64,000 nucleotides of DNA, from assembly GCA_036826375.1 (NCBI GenBank), contig DAISWL010000001.1, positions 62,001 to 126,000 on the forward strand. The letters run 5' to 3'. Source of the stretch: DAISWL01 sp036826375 (GTDB lineage: Bacteria > Patescibacteriota > Saccharimonadia > Saccharimonadales > HK-STAS-PATE-42). How positions within the stretch are numbered: position 1 is the first letter of the stretch; every line of letters starts with the position of its first letter. The notes beneath the pieces were generated by a model. It made no database searches. It had not been told where the DNA came from and saw nothing but the letters and a program-made list of their open reading frames with translations. Below are positions 41,784 through 50,736 of the stretch, piece by piece. The position numbers and the translations under genes were made by a program.

Positions 41784-42881
41784 TTATTTTGCTAAGAATA
41801 CCGGCAAGGTTCCATCGGTTAGAGTTGCTGCTGTTGCTAATGTATATATAGTTACTGCAGCCATTGCTGAGGATCTTCTACTTTCATCAATATGTCCCTT
41901 TTTAGCCAACGCATCTATCATGCTTTCAGCCTGCCAGATATCCACCACAAAAACTTGAGGTATTTTTGAATCTACTCCATGCTCATCAACCATAGATTGG
42001 CGGAATGATTCTTGATCAAAAGTAACACCTTTTCTAGTATTTATAACTACGAATGCCTCTTGGTGATTGCCGGTGAGCTCTTTCCTAGCCACGTTCTCAC
42101 ATTCTTGTTCTAGATATTGCTGCTGAGCGGCTCCGTCGTAGCCATCAAAATAATGTCCATTTTTTCTTTCTTGAAAAATAATGTTGGTTAAGTTTATATC
42201 GCCCCTGCCAACGCCTAAGAGAGATTCTGCAGCCTTGGCTATGTCGTCTTCATATTTTAATGCCGTAGCTATTATTTCTGGGCGTCTATCTATGGCTCCG
42301 CAGCCGTGTAGATCATCGCCGTGGTCATCGTTATGAATACCCATAACCCAGCCCATGTTATTCATAATACTAACAACGTGTCTATCCATCTCTTTAAAAT
42401 TATTAGCATTAGAGCCACTATAGCTGGATACTGCGAGAATTGAATAAAGAGTAGCTAAATCTCCGCCAAACAACTTAGGCCTTAGTTTTGATTGACTGGC
42501 TTCCAGTTGATGTTCTTCTCCATCGAATTTAGTTTTGATCTTGGCCCAGATGGATTTAACCGGCCTGCCATCACCACAGCCAGAATCGTATACCTCAACT
42601 GTTTTATAGTAATCTTGTTTTAGTATTTCTTGAGCTGCGTCATCGAGAATCTTCTCATCAATTCCGTTTTTACCACTCTCACCTGATATTGACCCCCCCC
42701 CGAAGCCCAAACCGTTCGGCGCTATTTCGTCGACAACTATATCCCCTACCACTTCTCCTCCTTTTTTATTATCTAATATATCGGAAAGCCTGAGAGCTAA
42801 TTTACCTAAAACCCTTAATAATCGTGAGGGTGCACTTCTAACAACTTCTGGCAATGACGGTTCGGCTTCTTCTTTTTCCAT
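41784..42881 (-). CDS. Cadmium-carbonic-anhydrase-like protein
   Basis: 365 residues. After about 85 unplaced residues come GCGDGRPV (Cys102-x-Asp104-Gly-Arg106), FGGDLATLYSILAV, IHNDDHGDDLHGCGAID (His183, His187, Cys194), AFVVINTRKGVTFD and VFVVDIWQAES. The order and motifs fit the cadmium carbonic anhydrase (CDCA) repeat of diatoms, where Cys-His-Cys bind Zn or Cd. The His-Cys spacing is 11 here against 10 in CDCA as I recall it. Enzyme activity (CO2 hydration) is inference. Monocistronic, followed by the M16 operon. Confidence 0.65.
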   Translation of the reverse strand: MEKEEAEPSLPEVVRSAPSRLLRVLGKLALRLSDILDNKKGGEVVGDIVVDEIAPNGLGFGGGSISGESGKNGIDEKILDDAAQEILKQDYYKTVEVYDSGCGDGRPVKSIWAKIKTKFDGEEHQLEASQSKLRPKLFGGDLATLYSILAVSSYSGSNANNFKEMDRHVVSIMNNMGWVMGIHNDDHGDDLHGCGAIDRRPEIIATALKYEDDIAKAAESLLGVGRGDINLTNIIFQERKNGHYFDGYDGAAQQQYLEQECENVARKELTGNHQEAFVVINTRKGVTFDQESFRQSMVDEHGVDSKIPQVFVVDIWQAESMIDALAKKGHIDESRRSSAMAAVTIYTLATAATLTDGTLPVFLAK

Positions 42882-42946
42882 GAAAATTATTATAACACAA
42901 TTATTTAATAATTGCCAGCATTAGCAATACGCCCAGTTAAGTTTAA

Positions 42947-45625
42947 TTACCTTTTTTTACGGTTTTGACGCTCTTTTTTGCGAGATTTAGATTTAGCCTT
43001 TTTGGCTTTTCCTGCTGCACGGTGAGCTTCCCCGCCGCTGTCGCTGCTCATTTTAACTTTAATTGGTCCTTCAAAATCTTCGGCGGATGATGCAACCCCA
43101 GTAGTAATATCTTCAGCATTATCAACTGAGGCTTTGGCGGCCTTGGTTAATTCGGTTTCAATTACATTATCAACATCGCTTAAGTTGGCATGGAAAATTG
43201 GTTTCAGAACCTGGCGACGCAGTTCAATCTGCATAGCATCGAATAATTTTTGACCTTCAAAACGATATTCAACTAAAGGATCTTTCTGACCTATTGAGCG
43301 CCAACCAATTCCTTCACGCATATGATGCATACTCTCAAGATGCTCCATCCAGAGTACATCTAGAGCTTGTAGGTATACATCTCGCTGCAAAATATTTAGC
43401 TTATCTTCACCAAGAGCTTCTTTTTTATCTAAATAGGCCTTAGTAGCAATTTTGGATAACTCCTCGCTAAACTTAAGCAGCATCTTAGCTTGTTTTTTAG
43501 ATCCAGATCTTGGTAACTTATCTTTTTTGCTGTAACTCTTGATGACCCCGACTAGAGCATCTTTTTCTAGTTTGGTGAAATTAAACTGCTCTATTAATTT
43601 ATCAATTACATCTCCGGGTTTAGCGCCATCTTTCATTTCAGAAACAAGATCTTTAGCCTCTAAATCAATTAAGTTTAATATCTTATCTGATATATCCTCC
43701 CCATCTAAGGCCTTTCTACGATTAACATAAGTAAACTTACGGTGCCTATTCATTACATCATCATATTGAACCACATTCTTACGAGTATCAAAGTTAAATC
43801 CTTCAACCTTACCTTGTGCGGATTCTAACGATTTCGAAACCGAACGATGAGTAATTGCAGTATCTTCTTCAACTCCAAGCCGATTCATTAGGCCAGCTAA
43901 ACGCTCTCCTCCAAAGATACGCATTAAGTCATCTTCAGTTGAAACATAAAACTGAGTTATACCAGGATCACCCTGACGGCCAGAACGACCTCTAAGCTGA
44001 TTATCTATTCTGCGAGCTTCGTGCCTTTCGGAGCCGATAACCACTAAACCACCCTTATCTTTAACTTTCTGATCAAGCACAATATCTGTTCCACGCCCAG
44101 CAATGTTAGTAGCAAGAGTAACCGCCCCCGGCTGACCAGCCTTCGAAACGATCGTGGCTTCTGTTTCATTATTTTTAGCGTTAAGCACCTGATGAGGAAC
44201 TTTCGCCTCTGTTAGCAATGAGCTTAAAAGTTCATTTTTCTGGATCGATACCGTACCTATCAACACAGCTCGACCTTCTTTGTGATGCTCTCGGACATCC
44301 TCAATTAAGGATTTAAACTTACCGGATTCTGTCGAGAAAATCTTATCTGGTAAATCTTTACGAGCCAGCTCTCTGTTGGTTGGAATAACTATAACCTCAA
44401 TATCGTAAATTTGGTTAAATTCTTCTTCTTCTGTTTTGGCAGTTCCTGTCATCCCGGAAAGCTTTTTATATAAACGGAAATAGTTTTGGAAAGATATTGT
44501 GGCCAGAGTCATACTCTCCTCAAGCACATCAACACCCTCTTTAGCCTCAATGGCTTGGTGCAAACCTTCGTTATAACGCCTACCGTGCATTAAGCGACCG
44601 GTGAATTCATCTACAATTATTACTTCGCCGTCTTTATTAACTACGTAATCTCTATCGCGTTTAAATAAAGTTTCAGCTTTAAGCGCTTGTTCTAGGTGAT
44701 AAATTAAGCGGACATTATTAGGATCATAAAGATTTTCGACATTTAAAGTTTTCTCAATTTTTTCAATACCTTTTTGAGTAAGTACCACTGAACGGCGTTT
44801 TTCATCAAGATCATAATCTTCAGGGCTTAAATCTTTCATTATATCTGCAAATAAACGATAGCCAGATTCGCTCTCGCTAGCTGGAGCAGAAATAATAAGA
44901 GGAGTTCTAGCTTCATCAATTAAAATTGAATCTACTTCATCAACAATGGCGAAGTGAAGATCACGTTGCCTAAGCTGTTCTTTATCGCTGACCATATTAT
45001 CGCGTAAATAATCAAACCCAAATTCGTTGTTAGTTCCGTAAGTTATATCGGCCGCGTAAGCCTCCTTACGGCTAACTGGCATTAAATGATTAAAGCGTGG
45101 ATCATCATGATTATCATCGTTGAATTCTGGATTATAAATAAAACTCTGATCAGCAATGATAACACCCGTGCTTAAGCCTAAGCGATGATAAACCTCTGCC
45201 ATCCAACCTGCATCACGCTGAGCAAGATAATCGTTCACCGTTACCACATGAACGCCCTTACCCTCTAAAGCATTAAGGTAAACTGGCGCGGTAGCAACTA
45301 GAGTTTTTCCTTCACCGGTTTTCATCTCGGCTACATTGCCGTCATTAAGAGCCATTCCACCTATCAATTGAACATCGAAGTGACGCTGGCCTAAAACTCT
45401 TTTTGCAGTCTCTCGTGCAACTGCAAAGGCTTCTGGCAAAACGGCATCTAGCTTCTCGCCTTTTTTAAGACGTTTTTTAAATTCTTCAGTTTTCTTAGTT
45501 AAGTCCTCGTCATTAAGCTTAGATATTTGCGGCTCTAAATCATTAATTTTTTGAACCGTCTTCTTATATCTTTTTAAAATTGCATCTTGAGGATCACCCA
45601 ATACTTTAGATAAAATCTTTTTCAT
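42947..45625 (-). CDS. secA: Preprotein translocase ATPase SecA
   Basis: 892 residues. The motor of the Sec pathway. Walker A MKTGEGKTLVA (about residue 102), the VDEVDSILIDEARTPLIIS box, TNIAGRGTDI and RRIDNQLRGRSGRQGDPG helicase motifs and the C-terminal helical scaffold are intact. The end is lysine-rich (KKAKSKSRKKERQNRKKR) and lacks the zinc-binding SecB tail. ATG behind AGGAG. Its promoter carries a -10/octamer composite. The conserved N-terminal half is nearly octamer-free. Confidence 0.97.
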   Translation of the reverse strand: MKKILSKVLGDPQDAILKRYKKTVQKINDLEPQISKLNDEDLTKKTEEFKKRLKKGEKLDAVLPEAFAVARETAKRVLGQRHFDVQLIGGMALNDGNVAEMKTGEGKTLVATAPVYLNALEGKGVHVVTVNDYLAQRDAGWMAEVYHRLGLSTGVIIADQSFIYNPEFNDDNHDDPRFNHLMPVSRKEAYAADITYGTNNEFGFDYLRDNMVSDKEQLRQRDLHFAIVDEVDSILIDEARTPLIISAPASESESGYRLFADIMKDLSPEDYDLDEKRRSVVLTQKGIEKIEKTLNVENLYDPNNVRLIYHLEQALKAETLFKRDRDYVVNKDGEVIIVDEFTGRLMHGRRYNEGLHQAIEAKEGVDVLEESMTLATISFQNYFRLYKKLSGMTGTAKTEEEEFNQIYDIEVIVIPTNRELARKDLPDKIFSTESGKFKSLIEDVREHHKEGRAVLIGTVSIQKNELLSSLLTEAKVPHQVLNAKNNETEATIVSKAGQPGAVTLATNIAGRGTDIVLDQKVKDKGGLVVIGSERHEARRIDNQLRGRSGRQGDPGITQFYVSTEDDLMRIFGGERLAGLMNRLGVEEDTAITHRSVSKSLESAQGKVEGFNFDTRKNVVQYDDVMNRHRKFTYVNRRKALDGEDISDKILNLIDLEAKDLVSEMKDGAKPGDVIDKLIEQFNFTKLEKDALVGVIKSYSKKDKLPRSGSKKQAKMLLKFSEELSKIATKAYLDKKEALGEDKLNILQRDVYLQALDVLWMEHLESMHHMREGIGWRSIGQKDPLVEYRFEGQKLFDAMQIELRRQVLKPIFHANLSDVDNVIETELTKAAKASVDNAEDITTGVASSAEDFEGPIKVKMSSDSGGEAHRAAGKAKKAKSKSRKKERQNRKKR

Positions 45626-45674
45626 AACTCCTGTTTCTACCCCTTCTTCACACCCAATTAAATTGAAAATTAAC

Positions 45675-45688
45675 TAAGCTTAATTTTA
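45675..45688 (-). promoter_or_regulatory. secA promoter: -10 box directly joined to octamer
   Basis: TAAAAT (45683-45688) followed without gap by TAAGCTTA (45675-45682) on the minus strand, about 50 bp before the secA ATG. Confidence 0.5.
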
Positions 45689-45737
45689 ACACAGAATATG
45701 AATCAAACCCAACCTCCTAAATCCTAGAGCATAATGC

Positions 45738-45904
45738 TATAGCCCCCACAAAACAAATACGGGTCTTTTTGGATGATAGATCGGAGTGATGAAATAGTTT
45801 GTTATTTGAGTGAAACGTATCCGTAGATACATTGAATGAGAAAACAACTATTTCAGCCTGTGAGGTGCAGCTAAAAAGGCGGGTTTTGTTTTGCGGGGGC
45901 TATA
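45738..45904. repeat. 167-bp inverted-repeat element B (structural partner of element A)
   Basis: Imperfect terminal repeats (TATAGCCCCC-ACAAAACAAA at 45738-45757 against 45881-45904). The inner stem AAATAGTTTGTT (45792-45803) pairs with AACAACTATTT (45843-45853), and the apical hairpin GTATC-CGTA-GATAC lies at 45817-45830. Same architecture and CGTA loop as element A with different stem sequences, which implies compensatory change. Fills the spacer between secA and the TrmB gene. Confidence 0.6.
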
Positions 45905-45918
45905 ACCTTGCTTTAAGT

Positions 45919-46710
45919 TTAATTATTGAGTTTTTCCGCCTGCAACCAATAACTCTCAAACATCTGACGCATTGTATCTGCATAAGCTTTGTTAATGGTT
46001 TCTAGCCCTACTTTTTGATCATCCCGCCAGTGGTAAACCGCAACCGTATCGTTATAAATAATAATTTGTTGATCTATATTTAAGATATCCTCGCCTATAT
46101 ATCTTCTTTCAAAATTAGTATAGAAATCTGAGTTTTTAGTAAAATCAGCTGGCTTTTTACCATGATTATTAATCTCTCTAATTTTATAGTTTGCATCTAC
46201 CGTTTTGGCCCGATGCTTTTCTGACCAGTTTTTATTCCCGGTTAAATCTTCAATTGTTCCTGAGCCAAAAACTAGGAGTTCCCCTTTTGTTTTTAGTTCG
46301 TTCCATAGCATCTGTTTGAAACCGCTGACGCCCTCGTAAGTATTAACTACAAATTTCAAGCTAGAATCTTCTTTATTAAATAACTTATTAAGCTTAGGCA
46401 AACTCATTTCTAGAGCTGTTTTTTTGGCATCTAGTTTAGATTCTTCTGTTTTGATTTGAACCTCTAAGTTTTTAGGGCTGGCTGGCAGAATTTTTTTACC
46501 TTCATCACTAATATTAACTGTTACTAAGCTTAATTTTTCAAGGTCATCAATAATTCTATAGATTTTTGTCCGGTTGATGCCTGTTTTTCTGGAGATATCT
46601 AAATGACTACTAGCCCCACTTTCTAATAAATAGATGTAAACTTTAGCCTGATCACCGCTAAGCCCTAATTTATTTAAGCTTAGCAAAATTCCGTTTTTGT
46701 TGTCCATCAT
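45919..46710 (-). CDS. TrmB-family transcriptional regulator (second)
   Basis: 264 residues. Winged helix at the N-terminus (GDQAKVYIYLLESG, then TGINRTKIYRIIDDL), coiled linker and sensor-like domain with YEGVSGFKQMLWNELK, close in plan to the regulator at 15760. Two ATGs in tandem (46710 and 46707) follow a -10-like TATGCT by about 12 bp; longer upstream versions of the frame run into promoter DNA. Divergent from the EamA transporter at 46786, its most likely target. Confidence 0.85.
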   Translation of the reverse strand: MMDNKNGILLSLNKLGLSGDQAKVYIYLLESGASSHLDISRKTGINRTKIYRIIDDLEKLSLVTVNISDEGKKILPASPKNLEVQIKTEESKLDAKKTALEMSLPKLNKLFNKEDSSLKFVVNTYEGVSGFKQMLWNELKTKGELLVFGSGTIEDLTGNKNWSEKHRAKTVDANYKIREINNHGKKPADFTKNSDFYTNFERRYIGEDILNIDQQIIIYNDTVAVYHWRDDQKVGLETINKAYADTMRQMFESYWLQAEKLNN

Positions 46711-46757
46711 AGTGAACAGTTTAGCATAACCTGCGCTATGATGCATAATAGTTATTA

Positions 46758-46770
46758 TTAGATAATCTAA
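46758..46770. promoter_or_regulatory. Palindrome in the TrmB-EamA divergent spacer
   Basis: TTAGATAATCTAA, a 13-bp palindrome with a central A, 15 bp before the GTG start of the EamA gene. Candidate operator for the divergent TrmB regulator. Confidence 0.4.
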
Positions 46771-46785
46771 ACAAAAGGAGTTTTT

Positions 46786-47676
46786 GTGCAAATTAAAGAA
46801 TCTTATAAAGGAACTCTCTCTCTCTTAACTGGCGCATTTTTATATGCTAGTTTTGGCGTATTTATAAGAGAAATGAACAAAATGTTTGGCGTATACGCCC
46901 AGGTAACTGCGAGGTACCTGATAGTTGTAGTAGCAGCCCTCATTCTTACCATAACATATAAGATAAGCTTAAAGATTGATAAAAAGGACTTGCTAAAAGT
47001 CATTATTTTTTCGGCTATGTTCCCAATTAGTGTGATACTATTTACTGTCTCTGCAATAAACACCAAAATATCTATAAGCGTATTTTTACTATACGGAGTA
47101 GGCTTAATTTTTTCAGTGATTCTTGGCAAAATTTTATTTAAAGAGAAGATTAATAAGCAAAAATCAGTCTCCGTCATTATTTCGTTATTAGGATTATTAG
47201 TATTCAGTGGCCTATTAAATAATAGTTTCTCATTGGGTCTAGGTATGGTTACTGGTTTTTTCGCAGGGGTATTTGATTCGCTTGCCAATGCATCTCGTAA
47301 GCTAGTCAAGGGTATTTCTTGGCAGAAACTATTATTCTGGCAATTTAGCTTCGGGTCACTTATATCTCTCGCTATATCATTTATTAGTGGCGAGCAGTTC
47401 ATAAAACAAGTTAGAATCTCTTCAATTGTGGTAACCATTATATTTGGTTTGTGCTTAACTCTTCTAAGCAGATTACTTTTGTACGGTTTCTCTAAGGTCG
47501 ATATCAACATAGCTACGCCCATTTTAGCTATGGAGCTTGTTTTCTCTGTAATTCTTGGATATTTATTTCTAAAGGAATCACCAGAAATTTATCAAATTTT
47601 AGGCGGATTATTTATAATCGCTGCTACCGTAATTGCATCTTTAGATTTAACAAGATTTAAAAAAATAAGAACCTAA
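46786..47676 (+). CDS. EamA/DMT-family transporter
   Basis: 296 residues with ten hydrophobic helices in two repeats, the EamA (drug/metabolite transporter) fold. The second repeat has FGLCLTLLSRLLLYGFSKVD and PILAMELVFSVILGYLFLKE, typical of the family. GTG start behind AAAGGAG. No octamer occurs from about 46970 to 47670, unlike its surroundings, which hints at more recent gain. Substrate unknown; control by the divergent TrmB regulator is likely. Confidence 0.87.
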   Translation: MQIKESYKGTLSLLTGAFLYASFGVFIREMNKMFGVYAQVTARYLIVVVAALILTITYKISLKIDKKDLLKVIIFSAMFPISVILFTVSAINTKISISVFLLYGVGLIFSVILGKILFKEKINKQKSVSVIISLLGLLVFSGLLNNSFSLGLGMVTGFFAGVFDSLANASRKLVKGISWQKLLFWQFSFGSLISLAISFISGEQFIKQVRISSIVVTIIFGLCLTLLSRLLLYGFSKVDINIATPILAMELVFSVILGYLFLKESPEIYQILGGLFIIAATVIASLDLTRFKKIRT

Positions 47677-47694
47677 GCTTAAACCACAGAAGTA

Positions 47695-47754
47695 CAACTG
47701 GCGTTAATACATGTATTAACGCCAGTTGACTTGCTATAATACATGTATTATAGT
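47695..47754 (+). promoter_or_regulatory. Promoter covered by two large palindromes sharing ATACATGTAT
   Basis: A perfect 34-bp palindrome (47695-47728, core TTAATACATGTATTAA) reaches into the -35 TTGACT (47726-47731). A perfect 20-bp palindrome (CTATAATACATGTATTATAG, 47734-47753) fills the spacer and -10 TATAGT (47749-47754). The ATG is 7 bp further. The common core is TAATACATGTATTA. Two operators of one repressor are the simplest reading; the repressor is not adjacent. Confidence 0.75.
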
Positions 47755-47760
47755 TAATTT

Positions 47761-48876
47761 ATGATTAAACGATACCTACAGCCAATCGTAGAAGAATCCC
47801 TAAAACAAGGCTTAATCTCAGTTATTTACGGGGCCCGGCAAACCGGAAAAACAACCCTATCCCTAGAAATAGCCAAAAAATACCCCGGCTTTATCTATTT
47901 AAACTGCGATGAACCAGATGTAAGACTAAGCTTAACCAACCAAAATTCCGTAAATCTAAAAAGATTAATCGGTGATACCAGCCTTGTAATCATAGATGAG
48001 GCGCAAAGAGTTGAAAATATCGGCCTAACCGCTAAACTAATTTATGATGGCAAGTTAACCCAAAATTTAATACTAACCGGTAGTTCCAGCATCGATTTAG
48101 CCAATAAAGTAAAAGAGCCCCTAACTGGTAGAGCATCCGAGCACATCCTCTACCCCCTAAGTTTAAAAGAACTAACCACCAATAACTCCCAAATGTTTTC
48201 TAAGCTTAATGATTATCTAATTCATGGCGGTTATCCGGCTATTCAACAACTTAGTTCAAATGATGCAATAACCAGGCTTAAAACATTGGCTGGCCAATAT
48301 ATTTATAAAGATGTTTTTAACTTTAATACTAAACTTAATGAAGATTTAGTTAGCAGATTACTGCAGTTATTAGCCCTGCAGATTGGTAGTGAAGTATCTT
48401 ATGCCAACTTAGCTAATAAACTAGATGTATCCAAAGGAACTGTAGAAAGATATATCGATTTACTGGAAAAGGCCTTCATAATTTACCGATTCGCTCAGTT
48501 TAGGAAGAACCAACGTAACGAAATTGGGCGCCTTAGGAAAGTTTATTTTTATGATTTGGGTATCAGAAATGCCCTGGTTGATAATTTCAAACAGTTAGAA
48601 CTTAGGGATGATTCAGGTGCCCTGTGGGAAAACTTTATAATTAATGAACGCCGGAAGATGCATCAAAAAAATCTTTCAATTGTTAAGCAAATGTATTGGA
48701 GATCTCGCAGCAAGCAAGAAATAGATTTAGTTGAAGTTAGTAATCAAAATATATCAGCTTTTGAACTTAAGTTTAGTACTACTAAGATATTAAAGATTCC
48801 ATCTGAGTTCAAAACAAGTTATAATATAAACAACTTAGAGATTATAAACAATAAAAATTTTGTAGATTATATATAA
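47761..48876 (+). CDS. AAA+ ATPase with DUF4143 C-terminal domain
   Basis: 371 residues. N-terminal AAA_14 domain: Walker A GARQTGKTTLSLE (about 22-34), Walker B LVIIDEAQRV and a sensor LILTGSSS. A winged-helix part (VSYANLANKLDVSKGTVERYIDLL) and a DUF4143 domain ending in EIDLVEVSNQNISAFELKFS follow; the last resembles a PD-(D/E)xK nuclease core. The family is common and mobile in prokaryotes with unknown roles. The message is leaderless. Expression is probably tightly repressed through the upstream palindromes. Confidence 0.9.
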   Translation: MIKRYLQPIVEESLKQGLISVIYGARQTGKTTLSLEIAKKYPGFIYLNCDEPDVRLSLTNQNSVNLKRLIGDTSLVIIDEAQRVENIGLTAKLIYDGKLTQNLILTGSSSIDLANKVKEPLTGRASEHILYPLSLKELTTNNSQMFSKLNDYLIHGGYPAIQQLSSNDAITRLKTLAGQYIYKDVFNFNTKLNEDLVSRLLQLLALQIGSEVSYANLANKLDVSKGTVERYIDLLEKAFIIYRFAQFRKNQRNEIGRLRKVYFYDLGIRNALVDNFKQLELRDDSGALWENFIINERRKMHQKNLSIVKQMYWRSRSKQEIDLVEVSNQNISAFELKFSTTKILKIPSEFKTSYNINNLEIINNKNFVDYI

Positions 48877-48884
48877 TTAACACC

Positions 48885-49712
48885 GTGCCAATTAAACTTA
48901 ATCCAAAAATAAAAAATCTTATTCCCCTGCCTCTAACGTTTGTTGTATTCTTAAGTTTAATATTTTTATTGTATCTAGAGATTTTAGGCTTAAACTTAAT
49001 TACAAATCAAGATATTTCTACCGCCATCCACTGGCAAGATGTTTTGATCGGCTTAACCATCTATTTAAAAACATCAGTGGATTTCGCCATCTTTATTGGC
49101 AACCTGATGCACAAAAACCCCGGGCTGAAAGGCAGAATCGGGATAGAGATTGGCACCGCTCTGGGCAACGCCCTGGGAACTATGATCATCTTAATAATTT
49201 GGACCTTTTTCAAAGAGGTAACCTGGCTTTTGGCTTTAATGATTACTTTAGCGGCGTTAGTTCTTTTCAAAATGGCTGAAGATAGCCTAGAGCACGCTGA
49301 TATTGGCGCCCACAAAATTAAACTTGTTCACTTGTTCCATCGCAGTTTAGTTAAGTTTAATTCAATTGTTGAGCCTTTCTTGAGCAAGATAATTCCCTCG
49401 CACAGTATTAAACCTAGGGCATCAAAGAGTTTTATAGGCCTACTGTTGGCATCTTTTTCGGTGCCATTCATTTTAGGCTTGGATGATTTCGCTGGATACG
49501 TTCCCCTATTTAACGTGGTTAATGTTTTAGGATTCAGCATCGGCGTATTACTTGGACACATGATTTTAAATATTCTACTGTTCATATCACCAGCCAGAAC
49601 CATCAAATTTGTTAAAAATAGATTTGTATCGCTGATTGGCGCAATCGCCTTTATTCTACTTGGCGTTTGGGGCATTTACGAGGCTGTTAAGCTTATACTT
49701 AATTTGCATTAA
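48885..49712 (+). CDS. Multi-pass membrane protein, possibly a LysE/CadD-type transporter
   Basis: 275 residues with about seven or eight hydrophobic helices and a central charged loop (about 130-175). The repeated acidic positions in helices (KTSVDFAIFIGNLM and PFILGLDDFAGY) recall the LysE/TerC/CadD superfamily of exporters, but I see no full signature. GTG start at 48885, 8 bp after the AAA ATPase. Octamers are frequent (five or more), so it is a long-term resident. Function open. Confidence 0.65.
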   Translation: MPIKLNPKIKNLIPLPLTFVVFLSLIFLLYLEILGLNLITNQDISTAIHWQDVLIGLTIYLKTSVDFAIFIGNLMHKNPGLKGRIGIEIGTALGNALGTMIILIIWTFFKEVTWLLALMITLAALVLFKMAEDSLEHADIGAHKIKLVHLFHRSLVKFNSIVEPFLSKIIPSHSIKPRASKSFIGLLLASFSVPFILGLDDFAGYVPLFNVVNVLGFSIGVLLGHMILNILLFISPARTIKFVKNRFVSLIGAIAFILLGVWGIYEAVKLILNLH

Positions 49713-49740
49713 TGAATTAAACTTAAGCCTCAAATTTGTT

Positions 49741-49900
49741 GACGTTAGTTTAGCCTCACCCTGGGGCAAGCCCCTGTCCCTCTCCTAGAAGAGAGGGAGG
49801 TCGGTGGTTAGTCGTAGATTTGATGAGTTTTTCTACTAAGCCCGAGGTTTGAAATGAAAGCGGTTCCCCTCCCTTTCAGGGGTGGGGCTAGTCTAATCCT
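49741..49900. repeat. Degenerate palindromic repeats
   Basis: CCTCTCCTAGAAGAGAGG (about 49785-49800) and CCCTCCCTTTCAGGGGTGGGG (about 49867-49890) belong by composition to the same repeat type as 34988-35022. No gene is seen between 49713 and 50215. The rest of that stretch is the possible transcript below and promoter P3. Confidence 0.55.
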
Positions 49901-49944
49901 AATTCTTAATTCTAAAGTTAAATATTAAGTTTAAAAAGCAAAAA

Positions 49945-50130
49945 ACCGGTCTTTTATTGTATCTCTGATTGGCAAATCCACCCTAATCAATTAAATAATT
50001 GGCGCTTGCTTCTCGTTGAAAAAAAGTATCCGGTTTTTTGTGACTGACCGCCTAGATCTTCTTTAGGAAGATGAAGGCGATTTATTTTTTGATGTTTTTT
50101 GTTTTGGTCCTTTCGCTTTTCTGACCTTAC
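49945..50130 (-). ncRNA. Possible small structured RNA or small basic protein gene
   Basis: About 185 bases after promoter P3. It contains a strong hairpin CGCCT..ATCTTC-CTAAA-GAAGAT..AGGCG (about 50053-50083), and arms AAAAAACCGG/CCGGTTTTTT (50030-50039 and 49945-49954). A 47-codon basic frame (SEKRKDQNKKH...SKRQLFN) is open through it but has no start codon. It shares an A-rich 5' section with the P1 transcript. Could be a regulatory RNA. Confidence 0.35.
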
Positions 50131-50134
50131 ATAA

Positions 50135-50163
50135 ATACTAGCATAAGCGAGATGTAATGTCAA
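50135..50163 (-). promoter_or_regulatory. Near-consensus promoter P3 (TTGACA-17-TAGTAT)
   Basis: -35 TTGACA at 50158-50163, 17-bp spacer ending GCTTATGC, -10 TAGTAT at 50135-50140. Third member of the promoter set with 11648 and 14147. It starts 53 bp downstream of tRNA-Ala. Confidence 0.78.
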
Positions 50164-50215
50164 CACTTTTTCCAAAAAATAAAAAATCTCCCTTAAGTTT
50201 AAGCGGAGATTTAAG

Positions 50216-50292
50216 TGGTGGAGCATAGCGGATTCGAACCGCTCACCTCTTCGCTGCCAGCGAAGCGCTCTAGCCAAATGAGCTAATGCCCC
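50216..50292 (-). tRNA. tRNA-Ala (GGC)
   Basis: Cloverleaf with acceptor GGGGCAT, anticodon stem TTCGC/GCGAA around loop CTGGCAG (anticodon GGC), T-arm GGTTCGAATCC and encoded CCA. The third base pair region has a G-T pair typical of tRNA-Ala identity. Confidence 0.92.
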
Positions 50293-50382
50293 ATCTTAGA
50301 AAATTGATAATTCATAATTTACCATTGGGCAATTTATAAATTACTCAACCTTCATTTAAAATATTTTAACACAAAAACAATA

Positions 50383-50724
50383 CTAAGAGCTAAACACCAT
50401 TAAATATGTTAGCCCTAAGCTCATGAACATAAATATAACGGCTATCCCAACCGTATAGGGCCTTATCTTCTTGAGAGTAGTTATTCTAGCATATACAAAC
50501 TTAATAAAGGCCCAGTAGAATAGCAAAGTAGAAATCGGTACTAAACTGAGCCAATAATAGCTACCCTCGTAAATATACGATGCTTTTCCTTGAATATCTA
50601 TGATACCAAGAATGCTAGATTGATTAGCTATATGGGTGTAAACCAGACCCATTTCGGTTATGGATACGATCAGAGAGGCCGCCCAGCCCCAGTTTCTAAC
50701 ATCTTTAAGTTTAGATATAAACAT
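50383..50724 (-). CDS. Unrecognised small membrane protein
   Basis: 113 residues with three hydrophobic segments (about 12-30, 56-78, 90-111) and a loop with several Tyr/Gly residues (KASYIYEGSYYW). No family recognised. It starts with ATG 12 bp after the stop of the hibernation factor gene hpf, same strand, so it may share its transcript. One octamer (50706) lies in its second to fifth codon region. Confidence 0.6.
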   Translation of the reverse strand: MFISKLKDVRNWGWAASLIVSITEMGLVYTHIANQSSILGIIDIQGKASYIYEGSYYWLSLVPISTLLFYWAFIKFVYARITTLKKIRPYTVGIAVIFMFMSLGLTYLMVFSS

Positions 50725-50736
50725 AGCTTTAAATAT

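Noticed and set aside
46803..47522. 239-codon frame opposite the EamA gene
   Set aside because: Shadow of a real membrane-protein gene; no ribosome site, and composition is that of the complement of hydrophobic codons.
49987..50277. 96-codon minus-strand frame across tRNA-Ala
   Set aside because: Its first part is the tRNA gene and promoter P3; only the last 47 codons lie in a possible transcript and have no start.
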